IMG/VR virus record: IMGVR_UViG_3300017706_002620 | Span: 1-50,230 of that record | From: a virus | DNA: 50,230 nucleotides | Reading direction: 5' to 3' (one strand) | Part shown: piece after piece, positions 16,139 through 24,913 of the stretch | Layout of the letters: every line of letters begins with the position of its first letter | Position numbering within the stretch: the stretch's first letter is position 1 | Notes under the pieces: generated by a model | What the model was told of the DNA's origin: nothing | Database searches by the model: none | Seen by the model: only the letters and a program-made list of their open reading frames with translations | Made by a program: the position numbers and the translations under genes

Positions 16139-16993
16139 ATGAAAAGTCAAGATTTTAAAATTAGTGGAACAACAAACTCTAGTAAATGGCAAACTAGATC
16201 TAGTTGGGATAAAAACTTCCAAGAAGAGCTTGAAAATTTCAAAAATCTTTTAATTGAACAAGTCGATAAAGGAGAGTCAAGAACTTACTACAAGTTTAGC
16301 GATGGCGAATATTTATTCCACAGTGGCGAATTCATCGGAGGAAGTGTTAAGGCGGGACGACGTGATATATCTAAAGAATTATCGAAAGATGAACTTAAAC
16401 CCTTTAGAGAAGGAATTCTTAAGAATGACTACAATATGAGTTGGGTTGCACCAAACATGATTAACCTTGATGAAAAGTTCAAAGATATATTTGGTAAACC
16501 ATTTGATTACCCTGTTGAGTTTGTATACGGATTAATAGCAAACAAATGGTTTTTTGAAACATTTAAAGGTAAAATAGGATTGATTGGCGCCGGTCCTAAA
16601 TTAGAACTAATCCAAAAACTTTTGGAACACAAAGAATATAGAGACTATTTAAAAATAGACAAGTTTGAGGATTACATATCAGTTCCTCAGAAATACATTT
16701 GCAATAATCTAGATGAAGTTGACATGTCGCTAAAGGAACAGTTAGAAAAGTCTAAATCAAAAATATTTTTAGTCGGTATAGGACACGCGCAACAAGCGTT
16801 GCTGCATAGAATGAAAAATTACAAAGATGCTGTATTTATTGTCTGCGGTGCAGGTATTTGTGCCATATCGGGTTTGCAAGATAATGACAGGCCGTATTTT
16901 GCTGATTGGACAAATTACCATTTAGGTAATTTTGACTATAGAAGTGTTGATATATGGAAACAAAATTTTAAAAAGACAAAACGCTTAGGTTGA
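16139..16993 (+). CDS. GT-D-like (DUF1792-type) glycosyltransferase
   Basis: Encodes 284 residues. An N-terminal FSDGEYLF segment holds the Asp-x-Glu motif (Asp55, Glu57) that binds metal in GT-D enzymes. It is followed by a middle GKIGLIGAGPKLELI strand-loop and a C-terminal FLVGIGHAQQALLHRM segment, in the order seen in DUF1792/GT-D proteins. No membrane segment is present. Characterised GT-D enzymes add sugars to serine-rich repeat glycoproteins in the bacterial cytoplasm, which fits a protein-glycosylation role for this block. Assignment rests on motif order and spacing, not on a search. It follows the dehydratase gene after four bases. Confidence 0.6.
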   Translation: MKSQDFKISGTTNSSKWQTRSSWDKNFQEELENFKNLLIEQVDKGESRTYYKFSDGEYLFHSGEFIGGSVKAGRRDISKELSKDELKPFREGILKNDYNMSWVAPNMINLDEKFKDIFGKPFDYPVEFVYGLIANKWFFETFKGKIGLIGAGPKLELIQKLLEHKEYRDYLKIDKFEDYISVPQKYICNNLDEVDMSLKEQLEKSKSKIFLVGIGHAQQALLHRMKNYKDAVFIVCGAGICAISGLQDNDRPYFADWTNYHLGNFDYRSVDIWKQNFKKTKRLG

Positions 16994-17000
16994 TTCTAAT

Positions 17001-17918
17001 ATGAGAGTTTTTATAAACAGACCTTACGTGGAAGGTCCTTGGGGCGGTGGTAACAGAACCATAAAAACATTAATCAATGTTCTTGAAAAGAGAGGGCACA
17101 GTTACTGTTTCGATATCAGGAAAGACTATGACGTTATTTTTTGCCAAGACCCGAGACCAGATGGAAACACCGGTCTTAGATATGAACATTTAATGTCAGT
17201 CAGAAAACAGAGAGGCACACCTATTTTCCAGAGAGTGGGTGATGTGTTTTTTCATAGAGGCGAAGATCAAACTGAATATTTAAAAGCAACTCTCGCACAC
17301 TCAGACAAGGTTAGTTTTATAACAGAGTGGGCAGCAAATTTTTTAGGATTTAGTATAGATAATCAAAGATATAATGTTGACCAGCTAAGACCACCCGAAA
17401 TATTCTATAATTGCACAGCAGAAAGAACTAGGGATCTAGAAAGTAAAAAAAAGAAAAGATTAATCACACATCATTGGTCAAACAACCCGCTAAAAGGCTT
17501 TGACTTCTATCTTGAAATAGATAAAATGTTGAATGACCGACCGGACTTAGAATTCGTGTATGTAGGTAGAACTCCCCAAAATTTCAAACCTAACAATATC
17601 AAAATTGTTGATCCTTTGAAGACGCTGGAAATAATAGCACACTTAAGAGCTGCTGATGTTTATGTCACAGCATCAAAGATAGAAACAGGAGGTAATCACG
17701 TAGTCGAAGCCATGGCTTGCGGTTTACCCGTCCTATATCATGAAGAAGGCGGAGGTATATGTGAGCTTTGTAAAGAAAACGGAATAAAATACAAAGATAT
17801 ATCTGAATTCCAAGTAAGTCTTAATGACATTCTCAATAAAAGTGTAAATAAATTTGAAGGGACATTAGAAGAAACTTGTAATAAATACGTTGACATGTTA
17901 GAATCTATATGTAAATAG
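17001..17918 (+). CDS. GT4-family glycosyltransferase
   Basis: Encodes 305 residues. The N-terminus MRVFINRPYVEGPWGGGNR has the glycine-rich acceptor-domain loop of GT4 enzymes. Near the middle is HHWSNNPLKGFDFYLE, the start of the donor domain, followed by VYVGRTP. The retaining-GT motif is ETGGNHVVEAMACGLPVL (Glu228 onward), in which the second Glu lies seven residues after the first. It is soluble. It lies between the GT-D-like gene and a HAD phosphatase gene, seven bases from the former. Sugar donor unknown. Confidence 0.82.
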   Translation: MRVFINRPYVEGPWGGGNRTIKTLINVLEKRGHSYCFDIRKDYDVIFCQDPRPDGNTGLRYEHLMSVRKQRGTPIFQRVGDVFFHRGEDQTEYLKATLAHSDKVSFITEWAANFLGFSIDNQRYNVDQLRPPEIFYNCTAERTRDLESKKKKRLITHHWSNNPLKGFDFYLEIDKMLNDRPDLEFVYVGRTPQNFKPNNIKIVDPLKTLEIIAHLRAADVYVTASKIETGGNHVVEAMACGLPVLYHEEGGGICELCKENGIKYKDISEFQVSLNDILNKSVNKFEGTLEETCNKYVDMLESICK

Positions 17919-17928
17919 AGGACAATTG

Positions 17929-18264
17929 ATGAAGTACGTATTCGATATCGATGGCACCATATGCTCAAATACTGGTGGTAAAAATAATTATGTTGACGCT
18001 GAACCTTTTAGCAATCGCATTAAAGAAATCAATAAACTGTATGAAGAAGGAAACACAATACTTTTTCTGACAGCAAGAGGTATGGGTAAAAACGACAATA
18101 ATGTAATTGAAGCATACAATCAATTTTATGAATTGACAAAAAAGCAGTTGAGTCTTTGGGGCGTTAAGTTTCACAAGCTCTATCTTGGAAAACCCGACGC
18201 TGATTTATTTGTAGACGACAAGGGTTGTAGCGATACTGTTTTTTTTAAGGAGCTTGCAAAATGA
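17929..18264 (+). CDS. small HAD-family phosphatase
   Basis: Encodes 111 residues from the ATG at 17929 (AGAGGA about six bases upstream; a TTG one codon earlier is also possible). The HAD nucleophile motif is FDIDGT with Asp6 and Asp8. Motif II is FLTARG (Thr), and the metal aspartates are in FVDDKG near the C-terminus. The protein has almost no cap domain and resembles small HAD phosphatases encoded in capsule and lipopolysaccharide loci. It could remove phosphate from a sugar phosphate, such as a nonulosonate 9-phosphate or a heptose phosphate. It overlaps the next gene by four bases. Confidence 0.75.
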   Translation: MKYVFDIDGTICSNTGGKNNYVDAEPFSNRIKEINKLYEEGNTILFLTARGMGKNDNNVIEAYNQFYELTKKQLSLWGVKFHKLYLGKPDADLFVDDKGCSDTVFFKELAK

Positions 18265-20300
18265 ATAATAATCTACCTACACTAGCAATAACAGTACATT
18301 CATCTAAGGGAAGACCAAAAGGTCATAATTATTTAGAAAACTTGCTAAAGTCAGCTTTTAAAAACCACAGATATATTAGAAATATAGTAATAGTTGATAA
18401 TGAAAGTAATCCCTCTGTTTTAAAAACAGAATACATTAAAGAATTTATTAATGACACCAGGCTCCAAATAGACATTTTTAGAGTCGACAATCAAAGAATT
18501 CATGGGTTGGCTGGGGCATGGAATCTTGCAATTAAGAAATCTTTTGATCTGGGCTGTGACTACATAATTAACGCAAATGATGATTTAATAATTGATAAAA
18601 GTATAGAAAATTTTGTCTATTGGGCTCAAAGTAAAAAAACTCCGTGGGTTGTTGGTCCTATTACCGATGACAGTGGAACAGGAGACAGACTTAGAAAATT
18701 ATCAAATACAAGGTATGCTTTAGAAAACAACTTAGACGTAAAGCCACTAAATTATTTCTCAAATACTAATGCTGAGTTATCTGCTAGAGAAATATGGGCC
18801 TCATGTAAACAAAATGACACATGGGTTATTGATGCTATTGACATAACATCAAGAAGCCACACCGGTCAACCGTGGTTAAATGGTTTTTGTTTTGCTATAA
18901 ACAGAAAAGCTAATGAAAGAATATTAAGTTTTTATGATAGTGACCAAAAATATATTTTTCCTATCACCGACAGTGGAAATAATCTAGACTCTGCAGGCAT
19001 AAAAAAGTCAAAATGGGGAGGCCAAGAACACGCGTTTAAAGGGTGGCGTGAAATATTTGGAATTGATTTAAAAATAATTGGAAATTGGTACGTTCCTCAC
19101 ATAAAAGATGAAAACAACCTTTGGCGAAAAATGCAAAAAAGTGAAAATACCTCCGGTGTCAAGATGATAAACTTTAATTTTGTATTAAATCAAGTCAATC
19201 ATATCCAATACTATCTACCACTAATCCAAGAAATTAATAAAAGTATGTCTGGAAAGATATCCTGCAATGTTTTTGCTAAAAAATCAAACAAATACAATTG
19301 TCCTTTCCTCGAGCGAAATTCAAAGCTTTTACTAAAAGAACATTCAATTTATAAATTTGAGTTATATAAGTTTTCTGATATAAAACTTTTCCCCGGAGTT
19401 TGCTTTTGCATCGAAGGCGCTGGTATTGATCAAAAAATAGAAAACCAAATTACTTTTGCGTTCACAAACAAAATAGATTTTTTATTCAATACCTCATCGA
19501 GCTTTAGCCCTAGTGCAATTGGGAAAAAAGACTTTAGGGAGAAAGTAGACTACGTGTTTTTCCCATCAAAGTTTTTTGCTGATTATTATAACAGGCTTTG
19601 GGAAAATAACTTGTATATGGGGACGAGCAGGTATCAAAGCAACGAAAAACTACTAAACAGAGAAACAATCTTAAACAAGTACGGTTTAGCAGACAAAAAA
19701 TACGCGACAATTGTTTACCCTAAAAAAAGAGATCTAATTAATACGGGTTTTGAAATAGAGGAAGTTTATGAAACTTTATGGGAACAAGGTTATTCTGTGT
19801 TAGTAAAGAATAGACAAAAAAATGGTTTGTATTCTTTATCTCATAAGGGCGATCGATATTTTGAAGATCATACAAACAGCATATCACTTTATCCACACAC
19901 GACTGATGAATTAACTGTCATATCTGATTTTATTATTAACTTTGGTTCGACGACTATTGAAGAAGCAATTTTTCTTAAAACACCTGTTATAAATTATGAA
20001 ATAAAAGAACTAGCAGACATTTCAAGTAACTGGAGTAAACTTTCTCACTTGCAGTTTAACAATACACACGGTCTTCTTGATAATGTCGATTCATCAAAGC
20101 AAGTTTTCGACTTTTTATATGATTTTGATTTTGTTAAAAATTTAGGAAAAAGTTTTGATAACCAAAGGTTAATAGACGCGATATCTGAAATTAAAAGTAA
20201 GGATTTTTCTAGAGACTTTAATGAATGCATTGAAAAGTACTACTTTGATAGCAATAAAGTGTCAGAAAATATTATAAATTTTTGTTTAGGAAAAATATGA
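18261..20300 (+). CDS. two-domain glycosyltransferase (GT2 plus GT-B-like)
   Basis: Encodes 679 residues, by far the longest protein of the glycan block. Residues 1 to about 290 form a GT2-like domain: LAITVHSS, IVIVDNES, then the DxD-like INANDDLIID, and WGGQEHAFKGW as the acceptor or catalytic-base region. Residues from about 300 form a second domain resembling the GT-B half of capsule or teichoic-acid transferases, with ISDFIINFGSTTIEEAIFL near the end. The reading frame is continuous, so this is a true fusion. Two consecutive transfers by one polypeptide is a reasonable guess. The second domain has some likeness to the protein encoded at 22886. Start is ATGA-coupled to the HAD gene. Confidence 0.68.
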   Translation: MNNNLPTLAITVHSSKGRPKGHNYLENLLKSAFKNHRYIRNIVIVDNESNPSVLKTEYIKEFINDTRLQIDIFRVDNQRIHGLAGAWNLAIKKSFDLGCDYIINANDDLIIDKSIENFVYWAQSKKTPWVVGPITDDSGTGDRLRKLSNTRYALENNLDVKPLNYFSNTNAELSAREIWASCKQNDTWVIDAIDITSRSHTGQPWLNGFCFAINRKANERILSFYDSDQKYIFPITDSGNNLDSAGIKKSKWGGQEHAFKGWREIFGIDLKIIGNWYVPHIKDENNLWRKMQKSENTSGVKMINFNFVLNQVNHIQYYLPLIQEINKSMSGKISCNVFAKKSNKYNCPFLERNSKLLLKEHSIYKFELYKFSDIKLFPGVCFCIEGAGIDQKIENQITFAFTNKIDFLFNTSSSFSPSAIGKKDFREKVDYVFFPSKFFADYYNRLWENNLYMGTSRYQSNEKLLNRETILNKYGLADKKYATIVYPKKRDLINTGFEIEEVYETLWEQGYSVLVKNRQKNGLYSLSHKGDRYFEDHTNSISLYPHTTDELTVISDFIINFGSTTIEEAIFLKTPVINYEIKELADISSNWSKLSHLQFNNTHGLLDNVDSSKQVFDFLYDFDFVKNLGKSFDNQRLIDAISEIKSKDFSRDFNECIEKYYFDSNKVSENIINFCLGKI

Positions 20301-20854
20301 AGATAACAGCTATAATACCCGCAAGAGGTGGATCAAAGAGGTTACTAAGAAAGAATATAGCTAAAATATGGGGGATCCCGATGTTATGCTGGTCAATAAA
20401 AGCTTGTAAAACATCTAAGTATGATATTGAAGTGTGGGTAAGTACAGAAGACGATGAAATAAAAAATATCGCAAAAAGCAGTGGCGCAAATATTCACAAA
20501 AGAAGTCCAGCACTTTCAGGAGATAAAGTTTTTAAACAAGAAGTGATAAGATCAGCAGCTAGGTTTATAGATGATAGCACAGAAAAATCTGACATATACT
20601 TATCAGTGCAGGCAAATTCACCCCAAATTAGTAGTAAAGTTATTGATAGCGTCATAGATAAACTTATAGAAACCGGTTGTTCTGAAGTTTTCACAGTTGA
20701 TAGAGACTTAATACAAAATGCCGCGATTAGAGCTTTTAAAGGTGACTATGTTTATCAAAAAGACCTTAGTACATATTGTGCTGTTGTCGCTTGTGACGTC
20801 GAAGATGTACATACTCAAGAAGACTTAGACCGGGTAGAAAAAAATGGAAGATAG
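20297..20854 (+). CDS. CMP-sialic acid synthetase-like cytidylyltransferase (short copy)
   Basis: Encodes 185 residues from the ATG at 20297 (TTAGGAAAA upstream); a TTG at 20282 is rejected. The CTP-binding motif ARGGSKRLLRKNI (Arg10, Ser13, Lys14) is complete, and VSTEDDEI follows as in the NeuA family. The protein is shorter than usual (about 220-230) and has SVQANSPQ where typical members have LQPTSP. The family activates nonulosonic acids or Kdo with CTP. Together with the NeuB-like protein at 22182 it could form one of two nonulosonate activation pairs. It overlaps the aminopeptidase-like gene by 11 bases. Confidence 0.8.
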   Translation: MKITAIIPARGGSKRLLRKNIAKIWGIPMLCWSIKACKTSKYDIEVWVSTEDDEIKNIAKSSGANIHKRSPALSGDKVFKQEVIRSAARFIDDSTEKSDIYLSVQANSPQISSKVIDSVIDKLIETGCSEVFTVDRDLIQNAAIRAFKGDYVYQKDLSTYCAVVACDVEDVHTQEDLDRVEKNGR

Positions 20855-22154
20855 TTTAAAGCTTAACTATGAAAAAGTCTTTCATGAGTTAAAAGATAGA
20901 CTTTTTCCCATATGCAGAAGCTTAACAGGTGAAGGGAACAGAGAAACTTTGAAAATCATTCAAGGGTTTTTAAGAGAAATGAATGTTTTTGAAACCCCTA
21001 GTAATCAAAAAGTATTTGATTGGGTAATTCCTAAAGAGTGGAAAGTAAACAAAGCCTATATAAAAAACGCCAAAGGTGAAACAATTATTGATTTTGACAA
21101 CAATAATCTTCATGTAATGGGTTATAGTACTCCTATAAATAAGGTGATGAGTTTTAAAGAACTAGATGAAAGGCTTTACTATGTAGAAAGCAAATCAGGG
21201 GATGTGATACCTTATAAAACATCGTATTACAATGAAAACTGGGGATTTTGCATTTCTAAAAATCAGTATGATAAAATTAAGAATGAAAGCGAAGAAAGCA
21301 AATTTCACGTCTGCATAGACACAGAATTGAATTTAGGAAGCTTAACTTATGGAGAATTGGTAATTGAAGGGAAGAAAAAAGATGAAATACTGGTGTCAAC
21401 TTACATATGTCACCCATCAATGTACAACGATAATTTGTCTGGAATAATTTTAAATGTGTTACTGGCAATACACCTTTCAAATAAAAAAAATAACTACACA
21501 TATAGATTCTTATTTTGCCCTGAAACGATAGGGACAATTAATTGGCTTTTTCAAAATAAGAACAATCTTAAAAATATTAATTGCGCGTTCGTCTCAACAT
21601 GTTGCGGGGTAGGTGATAACGTAACTTTTAAAAAGTCAAAGAAGAAAAAGAGTCTAGTTAATGAAGCAATGTGTAAAGCACTCCAAGACACACTTGATAA
21701 CTTTAGGGTAGTTGAATTTTCACCAATAGGGAGCGATGAAAGACAATTTTCTTCACTAGGTATTGACATAGATACTGGATCATTAATGAGGTCACCTTAC
21801 TATGAATTTGAAGAGTATCATACTTCTGCTGATGATCTTAGTAATGCTAAATTCGAAAACATCTGGGAAGTGTTTCAATCGTATGTGGAGTGTTTTTTTA
21901 TAATTGAGAATAACTTGAAGTTAGTTAATTTAAAAAACCAGTGCGAACCCATGCTTGGAAAGCACGGTTTGTATAGAACGATTGGTGGGAAAGTAAACAA
22001 CAGAAATAGAGAAGACGCACTTCGTTGGGTTCTTGCTTACGCAGATGGAGACAAAACTTTATTAGAAATTGCTGTTCTTTCCAAGATACCTTTTAGACAG
22101 ATATACGATGCATCGATTGAATTAATTAATGTAAATATACTTAATTTTGCTTAA
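20844..22154 (+). CDS. DUF4910-type M28-like aminopeptidase-related protein
   Basis: Encodes 436 residues, the expected full length. The zinc-site motifs of this polysaccharide-locus family are visible: CHPSMYNDNLSG with His190 and Asp196, PETIGTINWL, GSDERQF (Asp298, Glu299) and EYHTSADDL with His326. The C-terminal 70 residues look like the winged-helix part (GGKVNNRNREDALRWVLAY). Members occur in bacterial capsule and O-antigen loci and are predicted zinc aminopeptidases or amide hydrolases. The true substrate is not established, and removal of an amino-acyl group or hydrolysis of an N-acyl sugar is a guess. Overlap with the cytidylyltransferase gene suggests coupling. Unusual cargo for a phage. 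Confidence 0.8.
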   Translation: MEDSLKLNYEKVFHELKDRLFPICRSLTGEGNRETLKIIQGFLREMNVFETPSNQKVFDWVIPKEWKVNKAYIKNAKGETIIDFDNNNLHVMGYSTPINKVMSFKELDERLYYVESKSGDVIPYKTSYYNENWGFCISKNQYDKIKNESEESKFHVCIDTELNLGSLTYGELVIEGKKKDEILVSTYICHPSMYNDNLSGIILNVLLAIHLSNKKNNYTYRFLFCPETIGTINWLFQNKNNLKNINCAFVSTCCGVGDNVTFKKSKKKKSLVNEAMCKALQDTLDNFRVVEFSPIGSDERQFSSLGIDIDTGSLMRSPYYEFEEYHTSADDLSNAKFENIWEVFQSYVECFFIIENNLKLVNLKNQCEPMLGKHGLYRTIGGKVNNRNREDALRWVLAYADGDKTLLEIAVLSKIPFRQIYDASIELINVNILNFA

Positions 22155-22181
22155 AATTTAATATAAAGAAAGGAGGTAAAA

Positions 22182-22889
22182 TTGAAAATAGTTGTTGATT
22201 TATTTAACCAACACTCGGGTGACATGAACGAGTTAAAGCGACTTGCGCTAAGTGCTTTTATAAATGGTGCTGATGTTGCAAAGATCCAAATACTAAATAG
22301 TCAAAGAATTTGGGGTGATGATTCAAGAAAGTATCTTGAAATGACATACGAACAAGTAAAAGACTTTTATAATTTCTGCAAAACACACTCAATTGAGTTT
22401 TCTGCAACTGTCTTTGATGAAGAAAAGTTAGAGTGGCTTGATGATTTTGAAGTGGATTGGTATAAGATTGCTAGTGTAACAGCAAAAAAAGATGTTAGGC
22501 TAGTTGAAAAAATACTTGCAAAAAACAAACCTACAATAATCTCACTTGGTATGTATGATAAAGGAGAGTTTCCATTTGGTTTTAATGACAATATAAACTA
22601 TTTGTATTGCGTTTCTGAGTATCCAACATACCTTAATAACCAAAAAATAAAAGACATGCCTAATGAGTTTTCGAAAGCAACAGGCTTTCACGGTTATAGT
22701 GATCACTCTGTAGGCACAGCTCCAGCACTACAAGCTTATTTGCGTGGTGCTAAATTTTTAGAAAAACACTTCACTTTCAATAACTTTAATCAAAGATCAT
22801 GTGAAAAAGCTCACTTAGGATCGTTCACGCCTGATTCTCTAAAGAGTTTCACAAATCTTCTAAAAGAGTTTGAGGCTATGAAAAGTTGA
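22182..22889 (+). CDS. NeuB-like nonulosonate synthase, short form (copy 1)
   Basis: Encodes 235 residues from a TTG with a perfect AGGAGG six bases upstream, so the start is well supported. The TIM-barrel signatures of NeuB-type synthases are present: ADVAKIQIL, WYKIASVTAKK, IISLGMYDKGE, HGYSDHSVGT and FLEKHFTF. The C-terminal antifreeze-like SAF domain, which closes the neighbouring active site in characterised enzymes, is absent. Typical proteins have about 340 residues. The family condenses phosphoenolpyruvate with ManNAc or a diamino-dideoxy hexose. The first strand (DLFNQHSGDMN) differs from the usual EIGxNHNG. Activity and substrate may therefore be unusual. Overlaps the next gene by four bases. 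Confidence 0.82.
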   Translation: MKIVVDLFNQHSGDMNELKRLALSAFINGADVAKIQILNSQRIWGDDSRKYLEMTYEQVKDFYNFCKTHSIEFSATVFDEEKLEWLDDFEVDWYKIASVTAKKDVRLVEKILAKNKPTIISLGMYDKGEFPFGFNDNINYLYCVSEYPTYLNNQKIKDMPNEFSKATGFHGYSDHSVGTAPALQAYLRGAKFLEKHFTFNNFNQRSCEKAHLGSFTPDSLKSFTNLLKEFEAMKS

Positions 22890-24040
22890 AAACTGTTTTT
22901 ATTCTAAATCATGTAAGGGATACCCAGTTATGTCTTAACATCCTTGAGGTGTTAAACTATGAAATTGATGTTGTGATCACTTCTTTCATTGCGAGATCTG
23001 AGTATCCTATAACCGGTCATAAAATTTTTGAGCCTTGTATGACTGAGAAAGATATTGTAGATTTCGTAAATGTCATAAATTCTTTAAAATTAAAAAAAGT
23101 ATCTTTGCATCTTTGTAAAGACACCCCAAGTTTTTTAAATTTGATGAAAAATTACGACAGAGCAATTTCAAGAGGAAGGGCATTCATAATATTTAAACCT
23201 TTTGTAAAGAAGGCAATTGCACTTTCAATGAACAGAACATATCTTGATCGATTAATAGACGTTTTGCCAGTGTGGAAAGGTAACCTAGATATTGTTTTGA
23301 GCTCCAAGGCGTGGATCGATAAAGAGATTTGCAAAGGACATCTGTCAATCACATCCGACAGATACAGTATTATCAAAAATAAGTCTGAAAATTTTAAGTT
23401 TTTTGATTTTTCACATATGAATAAACAAAAACTTGATTCTATTGGGTTGACAGAAATAAAAAAAGAGTTAGAGATTCCTCTCGATGTTAAAATAGCAGTC
23501 ATATCTCCTAGAAATGAAATTTGCGAACCACTTTCTCTTTACAAAGGTCATGACAATCTGTTTGTTAAAAACACCATCGATCAGGTAGTTCAGTTAAAAA
23601 AAGAGGGTTACTATATTGTCTCTAGGTCAAGAATGGATCCGAAGACAAAAAGAATATTTAGTCAAAAAGGAAGAAATTCTCTGAGTGTTGACTTGATTAA
23701 TGCTTTGCATGAAAGAAATCTAGTCGACAAAGTCGTTGATGATAACTTGGGACATCCAGCAAAGGTTTGGAAGGTGATATACTGTGCAGATGTTGTCATG
23801 GTCTCTGATAACACTAGTCTTTGCAACGTGGAAAGTGTTGCATTAGAAAAACCGGTAATTATGCCATACAATGAAACGATTAAAAAGAACATAGAAAATC
23901 TAAACCCACCGATTAGAGAAATGTTTAAATATGAGATACTATTTAAAAGTTTGCAGGACGTTGATACCGAAAATTTTAATTCTTGTATAATTGAATTTAA
24001 AAATATCTGGTTCAAGAAATACACAGATCAGTTGTCCTAA
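22886..24040 (+). CDS. putative GT-B glycosyl- or glycerophosphotransferase
   Basis: Encodes 384 residues from a TTG (TTGA overlap with the previous stop; GAGG upstream). The N-terminus MKTVFILNHVRD resembles the first strand of a GT-B fold. Near the C-terminus is CADVVMVSDNTSLCNVESVALEKPVIMP. This matches the donor-site layout of capsule, CDP-glycerol and UDP-sugar transferases: an aspartate, a Ser/Thr loop, Glu, then PV-MP. It has no membrane segment. It follows a NeuB-like gene and precedes a gap of 54 bases. Resemblance to the second domain of the fusion at 18261 suggests related roles. Family not certain. Confidence 0.5.
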   Translation: MKTVFILNHVRDTQLCLNILEVLNYEIDVVITSFIARSEYPITGHKIFEPCMTEKDIVDFVNVINSLKLKKVSLHLCKDTPSFLNLMKNYDRAISRGRAFIIFKPFVKKAIALSMNRTYLDRLIDVLPVWKGNLDIVLSSKAWIDKEICKGHLSITSDRYSIIKNKSENFKFFDFSHMNKQKLDSIGLTEIKKELEIPLDVKIAVISPRNEICEPLSLYKGHDNLFVKNTIDQVVQLKKEGYYIVSRSRMDPKTKRIFSQKGRNSLSVDLINALHERNLVDKVVDDNLGHPAKVWKVIYCADVVMVSDNTSLCNVESVALEKPVIMPYNETIKKNIENLNPPIREMFKYEILFKSLQDVDTENFNSCIIEFKNIWFKKYTDQLS

Positions 24041-24067
24041 AACAATTTATTTTTAAATTAGAAGAAG

Positions 24068-24075
24068 TATAATTC
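24068..24075 (+). promoter_or_regulatory. candidate late or -10-like promoter element
   Basis: TATAATTC in the 54-base gap lies 20 bases before the methyltransferase start, with a good ribosome binding site (GAGGA) between them. It resembles the element at 14692 in sequence and placement. Both precede genes that follow real gaps in an otherwise gapless operon. No -35 element is clear. Low confidence because of base composition. Confidence 0.25.
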
Positions 24076-24094
24076 AGTACAATATGAGGATATA

Positions 24095-24913
24095 ATGATA
24101 CACAGTAGAGCGCACGCAAAGAAAAATTTAAAAAATTTAATGAAAAGTCTCTATGATAGTAACGAGTATTATGTGAGCATTGAATACGGTGAAAGAACTC
24201 TTTTTGAAGAAGCTTACCGAAAGTCATACGATCCTGATGGAATGTTCAGAGACCTAAGTAATCAATTTGAAATTGACAGAGTTTACGAGGAAAATTTAGA
24301 CGTATTTGATTACATATCAACAGTAGATCAAAATTTAAAAAGTAAAAAGCGAATCTTAGATGTGGGTTGCGGTTGTGGACCTTTTCTTTATCACATACCT
24401 AAAAATTGGGAAAAGTTTGGAATAGAAATATCAGAACATGCTTCTGTCATTGCCAAAAAAAATGTACCTGATGCAACAATAATAAACTGTGATTTTGAAA
24501 AAAGCTCGTATGAGGATGAATGTTTTGATATTATTTTATGTCATCAAGTTCTGGAGCATATCAGACAACCTGAAATATTTCTTAAAGAGTTTAATAGAAT
24601 ACTTAAGCCAGGAGGATCAATTATATTGTGTGTTCCTAATTTTGATTCTGGCTGTGCGAGATTGTTTGGCGAAAACTATCGTTTTTTTCATGACGATACA
24701 CACATAACACTCTTTTCTAATGATTCACTTACAAGGATGATCAGAGATGAAGGGTTTAATGTTATCAATATTGAATATCCTTACTTTGAGTCAGAAAAAT
24801 ATTTCAATATTGAAAATTTAAAAAGAATGAAAGACACTTCTTTAGTATCTCCTCCATTTTACGGCAACCTCATGACTGTTTACGCAATCAAACCTGACAA
24901 AGAGTCTATATGA
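24095..24913 (+). CDS. class I SAM-dependent methyltransferase
   Basis: Encodes 272 residues. Motif I, ILDVGCGCGPFLY, starts near Asp89, with an acidic residue at the end of strand 2 (FGIEIS). Later come FDIILCHQVLEHI and LKPGGSIILCVPN, the usual order for Methyltransf_11/23-type enzymes. The N-terminal 85 residues form a separate, charged extension. Such enzymes in sugar loci methylate glycan hydroxyls. Its start has GAGGA upstream. The stop overlaps the CMP-sugar synthetase gene (ATGA). It is likely a glycan O-methyltransferase, though a small-molecule or protein target cannot be excluded. Confidence 0.85.
   Translation: MIHSRAHAKKNLKNLMKSLYDSNEYYVSIEYGERTLFEEAYRKSYDPDGMFRDLSNQFEIDRVYEENLDVFDYISTVDQNLKSKKRILDVGCGCGPFLYHIPKNWEKFGIEISEHASVIAKKNVPDATIINCDFEKSSYEDECFDIILCHQVLEHIRQPEIFLKEFNRILKPGGSIILCVPNFDSGCARLFGENYRFFHDDTHITLFSNDSLTRMIRDEGFNVINIEYPYFESEKYFNIENLKRMKDTSLVSPPFYGNLMTVYAIKPDKESI

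Noticed and set aside
22162-22169. TATAAAGA as a late promoter
   Set aside because: It is only 12 bases before the TTG start and overlaps the ribosome binding region, so no usable leader would remain.
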